The notes beneath the pieces are model-generated. The model was given only the letters and a program-made list of their open reading frames with translations. It was not told where the DNA came from and did not search any database. Of a DNA stretch of 64,000 nt, positions 28,049-34,532 are shown one piece after another (within the stretch, counting starts at the first letter, position 1; each line of letters opens with the position of its first letter). Source of the DNA: UBA5314 sp035560815. GTDB taxonomy: Bacteria > Bacillota > Syntrophomonadia > Syntrophomonadales > Syntrophomonadaceae. The position numbers and the translations under genes were made by a program. The DNA is taken from the NCBI GenBank assembly GCA_035560815.1, contig DATMYR010000040.1:33205-97204 (forward strand), read 5' to 3'.

Positions 28049-28088
28049 AGAGCATGAATCCTGTGGAAAATGCACAGGATAGAGAGCT
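28049..28088 (-). repeat. Conserved 3' UTR hairpin, copy 1 (SDR unit)
   Basis: ATCCTGTG pairs with CACAGGAT around CATTTTC. The 40-base element is essentially identical in three places, each between a dehydrogenase stop codon and a GC-rich terminator. The flanking TAGAGCATGA and AGAGAGC are conserved too. Confidence 0.8.
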
Positions 28089-28139
28089 GTTTTACACCTG
28101 CATAGGGCACCGAATTGGGATTGAATGATCAGGTTATTT

Positions 28140-29069
28140 TTAGCTGGCAGTATAACCCCCATCAATTACTAATTTTTGACCTGTCACAAAGGATGCTTCA
28201 TCTGACATTAAGAATACTGCAGGCTTAGCAATTTCAGCAGGAACTCCCATGCGACCACCATGTTTACCACGAGGAACGATTTCTTTATCTTTTACCGGGT
28301 CATTACATAATGGGTGCAATGCTGCTAATTGAGAAAAGTCAAATGCTTCTGTTGCGCATGAGTCTTGTGCTGCCAAATCATTTTTATCGGCAGCTACAGC
28401 TGCTTGGAATAATGGTGTCACAATATAACCTGGATTTACAGTATTTACGCGTATGCCATATTCTGCCAATTCCAGGGCTAATGCTTTTGATAAACCAACT
28501 ACACCATGTTTACCCATTGTATATTGAATTAAATTGAAACGTTCAATTAAAACTTCACCTGTTTCGTGATTTACAACTTTAGGACGACCAGCAACACCAT
28601 GAATACTAGAAACCATCACAATTGAACCTTTTGTTCCATGTTTGATCATTAAACGAGAACCATATAATGCTGTATAGAATACTCCATCTTCATTAATACT
28701 TTGAATAAATTTACGAGATTTCAAAACTGCTTCCGGGTCTCCATCGAAATCTTCTGCAGTTACCACACCGGCATTACACATTACTGCATCTACAACTCCA
28801 TAAACCTTTTCTGTAATTTCAAATAATTTTTCAACATCTTTAGGTTGAGATACATCAGTGTGGACATAAGTTGCAGTTCCTTTACCATATTTATCATTTA
28901 ATTCCTTAACAAAATCTTCACCTAATTTGTCATTAATGTCAGACACAACTACCCCTTTTGCTCCTTCAGCTAATGCTTCACGAACTGTTGCTGACCCGAT
29001 AGAGTCAAAACCAGGGATTGCTGAAACTGAACCTGTCACTACTACTACTTTGCCATCTAATTTACCCAT
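28140..29069 (-). CDS. Short-chain dehydrogenase/reductase
   Basis: A 309-residue classical SDR. The cofactor loop is VVVTGSVSAIPGFDSIGSATV, an expanded variant of TGxxxGxG; NAG is at 99-101, and the catalytic Ser155, Tyr183 and Lys187 are in VSSIHG and YTMGKHG. The insert of about 30 residues around SCATEAFDFSQLAALHPL is unusual. AAAGGCGG precedes the ATG. The gene is richer in A/T-ending codons than its neighbours. It is the distal gene of the first tandem unit, behind an attenuator-like leader. Confidence 0.93.
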   Translation of the reverse strand: MGKLDGKVVVVTGSVSAIPGFDSIGSATVREALAEGAKGVVVSDINDKLGEDFVKELNDKYGKGTATYVHTDVSQPKDVEKLFEITEKVYGVVDAVMCNAGVVTAEDFDGDPEAVLKSRKFIQSINEDGVFYTALYGSRLMIKHGTKGSIVMVSSIHGVAGRPKVVNHETGEVLIERFNLIQYTMGKHGVVGLSKALALELAEYGIRVNTVNPGYIVTPLFQAAVAADKNDLAAQDSCATEAFDFSQLAALHPLCNDPVKDKEIVPRGKHGGRMGVPAEIAKPAVFLMSDEASFVTGQKLVIDGGYTAS

Positions 29070-29157
29070 TATAGATTCCGCCTTTCGAAAAATGTTTCTT
29101 TCGGGTATTTCTACTTACGATAGAGGAGTATTTCCTATAGGTAACCAGCCAGCACAT
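29062..29157 (-). CDS. Small overlapping upstream ORF (leader peptide candidate, SDR unit)
   Basis: The 31-codon frame MCWLVTYRKY... begins directly behind a strong AGAGGTG site and ends inside the first codons of the SDR gene, covering its ribosome-binding site. Frames beginning M-C-x-L behind the same GAGGTG site precede both alcohol dehydrogenase genes. The rest of the peptide is not conserved, so function may lie in translation itself. Confidence 0.4.
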   Translation of the reverse strand: MCWLVTYRKYSSIVSRNTRKKHFSKGGIYNG

Positions 29158-29182
29158 CACCTCTTTTTTTCGTTACTGCTCG

Positions 29183-29284
29183 AAAGAAAAAGGCCAATAT
29201 TCTTATTGACAAGGAAAATTCCGTCATAAGAATACTGGTCTTTCTTGAAGCCACCTTAATGGTTTCCTCGCAATCCACCAGAAT
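29183..29284 (-). ncRNA. Leader element F: stem-loop plus intrinsic terminator (before SDR)
   Basis: Minus strand. After TGGTGGATTGC, GAGG pairs with CTTC around an internal loop AAA/TGG and an inner CC...GG hairpin. Then GACCAGTATTCTTAT pairs with ATAAGAATATTGGCC, followed by TTTTTCTTT, an intrinsic terminator. The same layout occurs before six genes or gene relics in 28-34 kb. It looks like an aptamer and expression platform. Confidence 0.7.
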
Positions 29285-29303
29285 ATGCAGTTGCGGTCTC
29301 TTG

Positions 29304-29729
29304 CTACTCGGTCAGGGTACGGTCAAATACAATAACATGTATCCAAAAATTCTTTTCCGGTTCTACATCATAGGTCTGATGAACAGCCCTGGCCTGCAGT
29401 CTTTCTTCAAAATAAGGGACATTGTCAATGGCATGCTGCCGGGCCACCTGCATACGGGCCGCCCTGACCACTTCTTTTCCGGCCGGGGTTTCCACAATGT
29501 AGATTTCCGGATCGGTTAGGAACCTTTCCCCCCGGATGATGAGCATGTCATCCCAAATAACAACCTTGGTATAATCTACGCCTTTACCAAGTTTTTTCTT
29601 GAAGTACTGCTCCATGTAGATCTTCAGTTCATGCTGCATTTGCTTCCGTTGACGATCATCCAGCGTCCTCCTGCCATCAATGTGTACAATGTTTTTAGCT
29701 TGCTCATCTTCGCCCCGTCCATATGGCAT
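29304..29729 (-). CDS. DUF2294/MpsC-like small protein, copy 1
   Basis: A 141-residue soluble protein. The core QHELKIYMEQYFKKKLGKG, then VDYTKVVIWDDMLIIRGERF, then LTDPEIYIVETPAGKEVV, resembles the DUF2294 (YbcI/MpsC) pattern of a helix, a GKGP-like turn and a hDDMhhVR strand. The role is unknown; MpsC has been linked to a membrane-potential system in Staphylococcus. The start at 29729 (MPYGRG) is 8 bases after GGAG; a GTG three codons upstream is also open. It is the first gene of its unit, and paralogues lie at 31340 and 33620. Confidence 0.75.
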   Translation of the reverse strand: MPYGRGEDEQAKNIVHIDGRRTLDDRQRKQMQHELKIYMEQYFKKKLGKGVDYTKVVIWDDMLIIRGERFLTDPEIYIVETPAGKEVVRAARMQVARQHAIDNVPYFEERLQARAVHQTYDVEPEKNFWIHVIVFDRTLTE

Positions 29730-29757
29730 AGCATTCACTCCAATTTAATGTGTCCTA

Positions 29758-29864
29758 AAAAAGAAAAAAACCAATATTTTCGCGATCATGTTTAAAAAAC
29801 CCTATCGCCAAAATATTGGTTTTCTGCAGAGCCACCCCCAAGGGGTTTCTCTGTAATCAACCAT
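29758..29864 (-). ncRNA. Leader element E: stem-loop plus terminator (before DUF2294 copy 1)
   Basis: Minus strand. After GGTTGATTA, CAGAG pairs with CTCTG, with internal AAA/GTGG and an inner CCCC-TT-GGGG hairpin. The terminator AAAACCAATATTTTGGCGAT pairs with ATCGCGAAAATATTGGTTTT, followed by TTTCTTTTTT. It starts about 15 bases after the predicted transcription start. Confidence 0.7.
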
Positions 29865-29881
29865 TATGAATTTACGTAATC

Positions 29882-29910
29882 ATCATAGACGATTGCAAAC
29901 AATATAGCAA
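29882..29910 (-). promoter_or_regulatory. Sigma-A promoter of tandem unit 3 (DUF2294-SDR)
   Basis: TTGCTA and TATGAT are 17 bases apart on the minus strand, followed by ATGATTACGTAAATTCATA. The same arrangement with near-identical flanks precedes the other two DUF2294 leaders. Confidence 0.7.
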
Positions 29911-29977
29911 GGTTTTTTCAAGGGATATATTCGTGGGGAGAGCGGGAAAGACGAGTTCTCACGCAGCAGGAGAGGTA

Positions 29978-30019
29978 AATAAAAAGAACCGCCTGGCTTT
30001 TCGATAAAGTAGGCGGCCA
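29978..30019 (-). terminator. Terminator of the first alcohol dehydrogenase unit
   Basis: GGCCGCCT pairs with AGGCGGTT on the minus strand around an A/T-rich loop, followed by CTTTTTATTT. Confidence 0.8.
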
Positions 30020-30030
30020 AGAAAAGTTAT

Positions 30031-30070
30031 AGAGCATGAATCCTGTGGAAAATGCACAGGATAGAGAGCT
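30031..30070 (-). repeat. Conserved 3' UTR hairpin, copy 2
   Basis: The same 40-base element with the ATCCTGTG/CACAGGAT stem. Here it begins directly at the stop codon of the alcohol dehydrogenase gene. Confidence 0.8.
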
Positions 30071-31130
30071 ATTTTTCCCAGGGGGTAACCAGCCATTTGA
30101 GGCAGTTTTCTTTCTTGTTGCCAAAGATGTCATACCCACGCATAATGTCATTGAGTGGAGCTTTATGAGTGCATAAGAAATTCGTATTCAGTTTGCCCTT
30201 TTCGATAAGATTGATCAGTTCAGGCATCTTATTCATCGGCACAAATCCCCAACCGAGCTTAATATTTTTGGCCCAAATCTTATCCAAGGGAAGCTCTACG
30301 GGCTTTTCGAAAACACCAATGGTTGACATATTTCCGCCGCCTCTTACGATTTCCAATGCTAAATCAAAAGTAGGCTTGGCCCCTACACACTCGATCGTTT
30401 TATCTGCACCACGACCGCCTGTCATTTCTCTAATGACCTCGGGAACATTGACTTCGAGGGGATTAAGTCCGATATCAGCGATTCCTTCTTTGACACAAAC
30501 ATCTAATCTGGACTGCACAGTATCAACTGCAATAACCAGCGACGGTCCCCACAATTTGGTTGTTGCCATACAGCACATTCCAACCGGACCAGCACCTACT
30601 ACAGCGACAACATCACCGATTTTTATATCCGCATTTTCTGCTCCGAAATAACCCGTAGATAAAATATCACCAGTGAACAATACATCTTGCTCTGTTAAGC
30701 TCTCAGGAATTTTGTAAGCGTAATTATCAGCACCGGGCATGAGCACATAATCAGTTTGACAGCCTTCTTGTCCATAAACTCCAAAACAACCGTATCTGGG
30801 TGTGGTGCAGTGAGCATACAGACCTTGTTTGCAATACCAGCATTCACCACAGAAAGCTACACATGATGAAACGACTTTGTCGCCAGCTTTAAGCTTTTTA
30901 ACCGCAGGACCTGTCTCGACGATCTCGGCGCAAAATTCATGACCAACGATTATGGGATATCTCACATCTGCCATGCCGCCATGCACGATGTGTATGTCGC
31001 TCCCACAAATTGTTGATAGAGTTACCTTGGCAATGCAGTCTCCGGGTTCAACGATCTTGGGCACCGGAACATCTTCCAGGCCATATTTGCCAGGTCCACG
31101 GTACATAAGAGCTTTCATAGTATCTGCCAT
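30069..31130 (-). CDS. Zinc-dependent alcohol dehydrogenase, copy 1
   Basis: A 353-residue medium-chain dehydrogenase. Catalytic zinc ligands are Cys42 (TICGSDIHI) and His64-Glu65 (GHEF). Structural zinc Cys residues lie in CVAFCGECWYCKQGLYAHC (about 90-108). The NAD(P) motif VVGAGPVGMC is near 177. The GDILSTGYFGAENADI segment resembles clostridial secondary alcohol dehydrogenases. GGGAGG lies upstream of the ATG. It is about two-thirds identical by eye to the gene at 32139. The physiological substrate is unknown. Confidence 0.93.
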   Translation of the reverse strand: MADTMKALMYRGPGKYGLEDVPVPKIVEPGDCIAKVTLSTICGSDIHIVHGGMADVRYPIIVGHEFCAEIVETGPAVKKLKAGDKVVSSCVAFCGECWYCKQGLYAHCTTPRYGCFGVYGQEGCQTDYVLMPGADNYAYKIPESLTEQDVLFTGDILSTGYFGAENADIKIGDVVAVVGAGPVGMCCMATTKLWGPSLVIAVDTVQSRLDVCVKEGIADIGLNPLEVNVPEVIREMTGGRGADKTIECVGAKPTFDLALEIVRGGGNMSTIGVFEKPVELPLDKIWAKNIKLGWGFVPMNKMPELINLIEKGKLNTNFLCTHKAPLNDIMRGYDIFGNKKENCLKWLVTPWEK

Positions 31131-31194
31131 TTTTGTTAACCTCCCAATTTTTAATAACGATCACTACAGCATGAATAGAGAACAGTCTGCACAT
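31048..31194 (-). CDS. Small overlapping upstream ORF (leader peptide candidate, ADH copy 1)
   Basis: The 48-codon frame starting MCRLFSIHAV behind AGAGGTG runs through the ribosome-binding site and start of the dehydrogenase. Only the start context and the first residues (M-C-x-L) match the other two units, so the peptide sequence itself may not matter. Confidence 0.35.
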   Translation of the reverse strand: MCRLFSIHAVVIVIKNWEVNKNGRYYESSYVPWTWQIWPGRCSGAQDR

Positions 31195-31215
31195 CACCTC
31201 TTTCTTTCGTTTCTG

Positions 31216-31319
31216 CTCGAAAAGAAAAAGGCCAATATTCTTACTAACAATGAGGAACCGTCATAAGAATACTGGTCTTTTTTGAAGCCACCACGAAGGT
31301 TTCTTCGCAATCCACCGGA
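31216..31319 (-). ncRNA. Leader element D: stem-loop plus terminator (before ADH copy 1)
   Basis: Minus strand. GGTGGATTGC is followed by GAAG pairing with CTTC, internal AAA/TGG and an inner CC-TTCGT-GG hairpin. The terminator is GACCAGTATTCTTAT paired with GTAAGAATATTGGCC, then TTTTTCTTTT. Confidence 0.7.
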
Positions 31320-31339
31320 TATGCAATTGTGGTATACGC

Positions 31340-31765
31340 TTACTCGGTCAATGTACGATTAAAAACAATAATATGCATCCAAAAATCCTTTTCTGGTTCA
31401 ACATCATAGGTTTGATGGATAGCCTTTGCGTGCAGTTTTTCTTCGAAAAAGGGAACATTGTCAATAGCATGCTGGCGGGCTACCTGCATCCGAGCCGCCC
31501 GAACCACCTCTTTCCCTGCTGAGGTCGCCACGATATATATTTCCGGATCGGTGAGAAATCTTTCCCCGCGGATAATAAGCATGTCTTCCCAGATCACAAC
31601 CTTCGTGTAATCAACGCCTTTACCAAGCTTTTTCTTAAAATATTGTTCCATGTAAATTTTGAGATCATGCTGCATTTGTCGACGCTGACGGTCGTCCAGC
31701 TTTTTCCCGGAATCAATGTGAACGATGTTTCTGATCTGCTCATCTCCATCAGGTACGTGTAGCAT
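31340..31765 (-). CDS. DUF2294/MpsC-like small protein, copy 2
   Basis: 141 residues, very similar to copies 1 and 3: KIYMEQYFKKKLGKGVDY, WEDMLIIRGERFLTDPEIY, ARQHAIDNVPFFEEKL, and the shared C-terminus FNRTLTE. The start at 31765 (MLHVPDG) lies 8 bases after GGAG. It leads the second tandem unit. No membrane segment or catalytic motif is visible. Confidence 0.75.
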   Translation of the reverse strand: MLHVPDGDEQIRNIVHIDSGKKLDDRQRRQMQHDLKIYMEQYFKKKLGKGVDYTKVVIWEDMLIIRGERFLTDPEIYIVATSAGKEVVRAARMQVARQHAIDNVPFFEEKLHAKAIHQTYDVEPEKDFWMHIIVFNRTLTE

Positions 31766-31789
31766 AGCATTCACTCCTATATTTAGATC

Positions 31790-31896
31790 TAGAAAAAGAA
31801 AAAACCAATATTCTCGCGATCAAGCTTACAATAAGCCCTATCGCCAAAATATTGGTTTTCTATGGAGCCTCCCGCAGGTTTCTCCCTAATCAACCA
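31790..31896 (-). ncRNA. Leader element C: stem-loop plus terminator (before DUF2294 copy 2)
   Basis: Minus strand. After TTGATTA, GGAG pairs with CTCC, with internal AAA/AGG and an inner CC-TGC-GG hairpin. The terminator AAACCAATATTTTGGCGAT pairs with ATCGCGAGAATATTGGTTT, then TTTCTTTTT. The stem bases differ from copy E while pairing is kept. Confidence 0.7.
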
Positions 31897-31915
31897 GTAT
31901 GAATTTTTCATACTC

Positions 31916-31944
31916 ATCATAGACGATCCTAAGCAACATTACAA
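31916..31944 (-). promoter_or_regulatory. Sigma-A promoter of tandem unit 2 (DUF2294-ADH copy 1)
   Basis: TTGTAA and TATGAT with 17-base spacing on the minus strand. The bases before the -10 (GATCGTC) and the tract after it match the unit 3 promoter. Confidence 0.7.
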
Positions 31945-31989
31945 GGGATATTATTACCATCTGAAATGCCTGTTATATATTGGACAATA

Positions 31990-32028
31990 ATAAAAAGGTG
32001 CCGCCATACTTTTATCAAGCGGGCGGCC
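31990..32028 (-). terminator. Terminator of the second alcohol dehydrogenase unit
   Basis: GGCCGCCCGC pairs imperfectly with ATGGCGGCA around an A/T-rich loop on the minus strand, followed by CCTTTTTATTATT. Confidence 0.75.
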
Positions 32029-32040
32029 AAATAAAGTTAT

Positions 32041-32080
32041 AGAGCATGAATCCTGTGGAAAATGCACAGGATAGAGAGCG
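32041..32080 (-). repeat. Conserved 3' UTR hairpin, copy 3
   Basis: Third copy of the 40-base element, about 60 bases after the stop codon of the second alcohol dehydrogenase gene and just before its terminator. Confidence 0.8.
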
Positions 32081-32138
32081 ATGAATGAGAAAGATGTGCG
32101 ACAATGGGCGATTTCCATTGTCGCACTCATTGAACTAA

Positions 32139-33194
32139 TTATTTTACATAAGGGGTTACAACCCACTTGAGGCAGTTGTCTTTCTTGCCACCAAAGATGT
32201 CATAGCCTTTTACGATATCATTTAATGGAGCACGATGTGTGCACAGGAAGTTTGTATTGAGTTTGCCAGCCTGAATCAACTTAATTAATTCAGGAATCCG
32301 ATTGGCGTTTAACAGGCCCATGCTGATTCTAATGTTTTTGATCCATAATGTATTCATGGCAAGTTCCTGGGGCTTTTCAAATACGCCGATGAAGGAAACA
32401 TTACCACCTGGTCTAACAGAGTCTATTGCCATATCATAAGTTGGTTTAAAACCATTAGCTTCGATAGTTCTGTCAGCGCCGCGGCCTTCGGTCAGGTCTC
32501 TGATTGCATCAGGAACATTAACATTTAACGGGTTAAGTCCAATATCTGCAATACCTTGCGCTACAATCCTATCCAACCGGGATTGATTGATGTCAACAGC
32601 GATAACTTTGGAAGGTCCCCAGAGTTTTGCTGTATGCATTGCACACATTCCGACAGGACCTGCACCCATAACTGCAACTGTGTCACCGGGCTCAATACAA
32701 GCATTTTCTGCACCAAAATAGCCAGTGGAAAGGATGTCGCCCACGAATAGTACGTCCTCTTCAGTTAGTCCTTCAGGAATACCGAACATTCCCAGGTTGG
32801 CATGAGGAACCCGTACGTATTCTGCCTGGCAGCCATCGATCATGTAGCCAAATATCCAGCTTCCGGTTGTGCAGTGAGAATAAATTCCTCGTACACAGTA
32901 GAAACACTCACCGCACTGGGTAACACAGGAAACAGCAACTTTGTCGCCTACTTTTGCATTTCTTACTGCAGGGCCAACTTCTACTACTTCGCCGACGAAT
33001 TCATGACCTATTATTCTTCCGTCAGCTACTTCTGGCATTCCACCATGCCAAATATGAATATCGGTTCCGCAGATAGTTGATGTAGTTACACGGACTATAG
33101 CATCATCAGATTCAATAATTTTCGGTACGGGAACGTCCTGAAGTGCAATTTTCTCGGGACCACTGTATACGAGCGCTTTCATAGTATCTGCCAT
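32139..33194 (-). CDS. Zinc-dependent alcohol dehydrogenase, copy 2
   Basis: A 351-residue paralogue of the gene at 30069. It has Cys in TICGTDIHI, GHEFVGEV, structural zinc site CVTQCGECFYCVRGIYSHC, NAD motif AVMGAGPVGMC, and FVGDILSTGYFGAENACI. GGGGAGG lies 9 bases before the ATG at 33194, which gives the same MADTMKAL N-terminus as its paralogue; an ATG six codons upstream is disfavoured. It is the distal gene of the first-transcribed tandem unit. Confidence 0.93.
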   Translation of the reverse strand: MADTMKALVYSGPEKIALQDVPVPKIIESDDAIVRVTTSTICGTDIHIWHGGMPEVADGRIIGHEFVGEVVEVGPAVRNAKVGDKVAVSCVTQCGECFYCVRGIYSHCTTGSWIFGYMIDGCQAEYVRVPHANLGMFGIPEGLTEEDVLFVGDILSTGYFGAENACIEPGDTVAVMGAGPVGMCAMHTAKLWGPSKVIAVDINQSRLDRIVAQGIADIGLNPLNVNVPDAIRDLTEGRGADRTIEANGFKPTYDMAIDSVRPGGNVSFIGVFEKPQELAMNTLWIKNIRISMGLLNANRIPELIKLIQAGKLNTNFLCTHRAPLNDIVKGYDIFGGKKDNCLKWVVTPYVK

Positions 33195-33262
33195 TATAAA
33201 TAACCTCCCCAATTTCTGTTAAACGACAATAGGAACAATGACAAGGGAACCAGTTTGCACAT
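33194..33262 (-). CDS. Small overlapping upstream ORF (leader peptide candidate, ADH copy 2)
   Basis: A 22-codon frame, MCKLVPLSLFLLSFNRNW, behind AGAGGTG. Its TAA stop overlaps the dehydrogenase ATG (TAATG), a classic arrangement for translational coupling. It matches the position of the small frames before the other two dehydrogenases. Confidence 0.45.
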   Translation of the reverse strand: MCKLVPLSLFLLSFNRNWGGYL

Positions 33263-33288
33263 CACCTCTTTTTTTCGTTTATGCTCGA

Positions 33289-33374
33289 AAAGAAAAAGGC
33301 CAATATTCTTACTTCGTCATAAGAACACTGGTCTTTCTTGAAGCCACCCTTACGGTTTCCTCGTAATCCACCAG
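33289..33374 (-). ncRNA. Leader element B2: stem-loop plus terminator (before ADH copy 2)
   Basis: Minus strand. GGTGGATTAC precedes GAGG pairing with CTTC, with internal AAA/TGG and an inner CC-GTAAG-GG hairpin. The terminator GACCAGTGTTCTTAT pairs with GTAAGAATATTGGCC, then TTTTTCTTTT. The loop between the terminator arms is shorter than in elements D and F. Confidence 0.7.
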
Positions 33375-33396
33375 GATATTCAATTGTGCTTTCTAA

Positions 33397-33482
33397 TTAT
33401 TCGTTCAACGTACGATTAAATATAAAAAATTCATCAAGATACGAATCGCAGTTTAATATCATTGATCTGTTTGGTGAACCAG
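33397..33482 (-). pseudogene. Relic of a fourth DUF2294-like gene (3' end only)
   Basis: Between leader elements B1 and B2, the minus strand reads ...DEFFIFNRTLNE-stop, aligned to the end of the intact copies (FDRMLTE or FNRTLTE). Upstream it keeps CACCAAAC...ATGATATT..., matching HQTYDIEPE, but with a frame change. The 3' flank (TTAGAAAGC, CAATTG) also matches the intact genes. This shows that an ancestral unit was duplicated and then mostly deleted. Confidence 0.75.
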
Positions 33483-33511
33483 CTTGCATACCGCTTTTTC
33501 GCTTCCACCCG

Positions 33512-33601
33512 AAAAGAAAAAGGCCAATATTCTTACTTCGTCATAAGAACACTGGTCTTTCTTGAAGCCACCGTTACGGTTTCTTCGTAATCTACCAGAT
33601 A
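33512..33601 (-). ncRNA. Leader element B1: stem-loop plus terminator (before the DUF2294 relic)
   Basis: Minus strand. GGTAGATTAC, GAAG/CTTC stem, internal AAA/TGG, inner CC-GTAAC-GG hairpin, and terminator GACCAGTGTTCTTAT with GTAAGAATATTGGCC. It follows the stop of DUF2294 copy 3. Its own downstream GAGGTG start context is degraded (GCGGTATGC). Confidence 0.65.
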
Positions 33602-33619
33602 TGCAATTGCGGCTTCCGA

Positions 33620-34042
33620 TTATTCGGTCAGCATACGATCAAATACAACAATATGCATCCAAAAATCATTCTCCGGTTCAATATCATAGGTTTGATGAAT
33701 CACCTTAGCCTGCAGTCTTTCCTCGAAATAGGGAACATTATCCACTGCATGCTGCCGGGCAACCTGCATGCGGGCCGCTCGCACGACCTCTTTTCCCGCT
33801 GGAGTTTCTACAATATATATCTCCGGTTCAGTGAGGAACCTCTCCCCCCTGATAATCAGCATATCTTCCCAAATAACAATCTTGGTATAATCAACACCCT
33901 TGCCCAGCTTTTTCTTAAAATACTGCTCCATATAAACCTTGAGTTCATGCTGCAGCTGTTTGCGCTGGCGGTCATCCAGTTTCTTGCGGGCATCAATATT
34001 TACAATGTTCGGGGCTTGCCCATCTCCATTGTGATATGTCAT
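33620..34042 (-). CDS. DUF2294/MpsC-like small protein, copy 3
   Basis: 140 residues: MTYHNGDGQAPNIVNIDARK, KVYMEQYFKKKLGKGVDY, IVIWEDMLIIRGERFLTEPE, VARQHAVDNVPYFEERL, ending FDRMLTE. GGAG lies 10 bases before the ATG. Strong conservation of the LGKGVDYTK..IWxDMLIIRGERFLTxPEI core among the three copies argues for selection. The function is not known. Confidence 0.75.
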   Translation of the reverse strand: MTYHNGDGQAPNIVNIDARKKLDDRQRKQLQHELKVYMEQYFKKKLGKGVDYTKIVIWEDMLIIRGERFLTEPEIYIVETPAGKEVVRAARMQVARQHAVDNVPYFEERLQAKVIHQTYDIEPENDFWMHIVVFDRMLTE

Positions 34043-34067
34043 AGTAATTCACTCCTATTAAAACTAA

Positions 34068-34175
34068 AGTTAAAAAAACCAATATTTTTGCGATCAAGTT
34101 TAATTTCCTCCATCGCCAAAACATTGGTTTTCTTTAGAGCCACCCCAAGAGCAACATAATTCCTGTAATCAAGTT
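34068..34175 (-). ncRNA. Leader element A2: stem-loop plus terminator (before DUF2294 copy 3)
   Basis: Minus strand. The 5' part is degenerate (TTGATTACAGGAATTATG), but TGGGGTGGCTCTAAAG is kept. The terminator AAACCAATGTTTTGGCGAT pairs with ATCGCAAAAATATTGGTTT, then TTTTT. Confidence 0.6.
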
Positions 34176-34188
34176 TTATACTCAAGTA

Positions 34189-34243
34189 CAAAAAAAGTTG
34201 GTCTTCTAAAGAGCCACCACAGGTTTCTCTGTAATCCACCATG
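34189..34243 (-). ncRNA. Leader element A1: truncated upstream copy
   Basis: GGTGGATTACAGAG, AAACC-TGT-GG, TGGCTCT is a good match to the consensus stem-loop. The terminator part is only the first arm (GACCAACTTTTTTTG), so this copy lacks its own terminator. It lies directly upstream of element A2, so the leader has two tandem stem-loops. Confidence 0.55.
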
Positions 34244-34261
34244 TATTCAATTTACGTACTA

Positions 34262-34290
34262 ATAATAGTCGATTCTACATCGTATAGCAA
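34262..34290 (-). promoter_or_regulatory. Sigma-A promoter of tandem unit 1 (DUF2294-ADH copy 2)
   Basis: TTGCTA and TATTAT with 17-base spacing on the minus strand, followed by TAGTACGTAAATTGAATACATGG. It is clearly related to the promoters of the other two units. From 34291 to 34532 I see no gene. Confidence 0.7.
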
Positions 34291-34532
34291 GCACTTTTTT
34301 TGCTTGGGGAATCCCCTCAAATTACCATTACATAGGGATAAAGACCTTTTGAGATTGATATTGATATAATTACTAATTTTTAGCCATGGATTAGGATCTA
34401 GAACTGGAATTGCCATTTCCAAAATAGACGCTTATCTTCTATCCACCCCTGTGTAGTGCCTGTACTGACCGGGTATTTAGCGCCTGCTGTGATATAATAA
34501 GTAACGAAACTGAATGCTAGGAGGATTATAAT

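Noticed and set aside
29183..34243. T-box leader interpretation of the repeated stem-loops (because of GGTGG)
   Set aside because: The T-box bulge sequence TGGNACCGCG, the specifier stem and the long leader are absent, and the downstream genes are not aminoacylation or amino acid genes.
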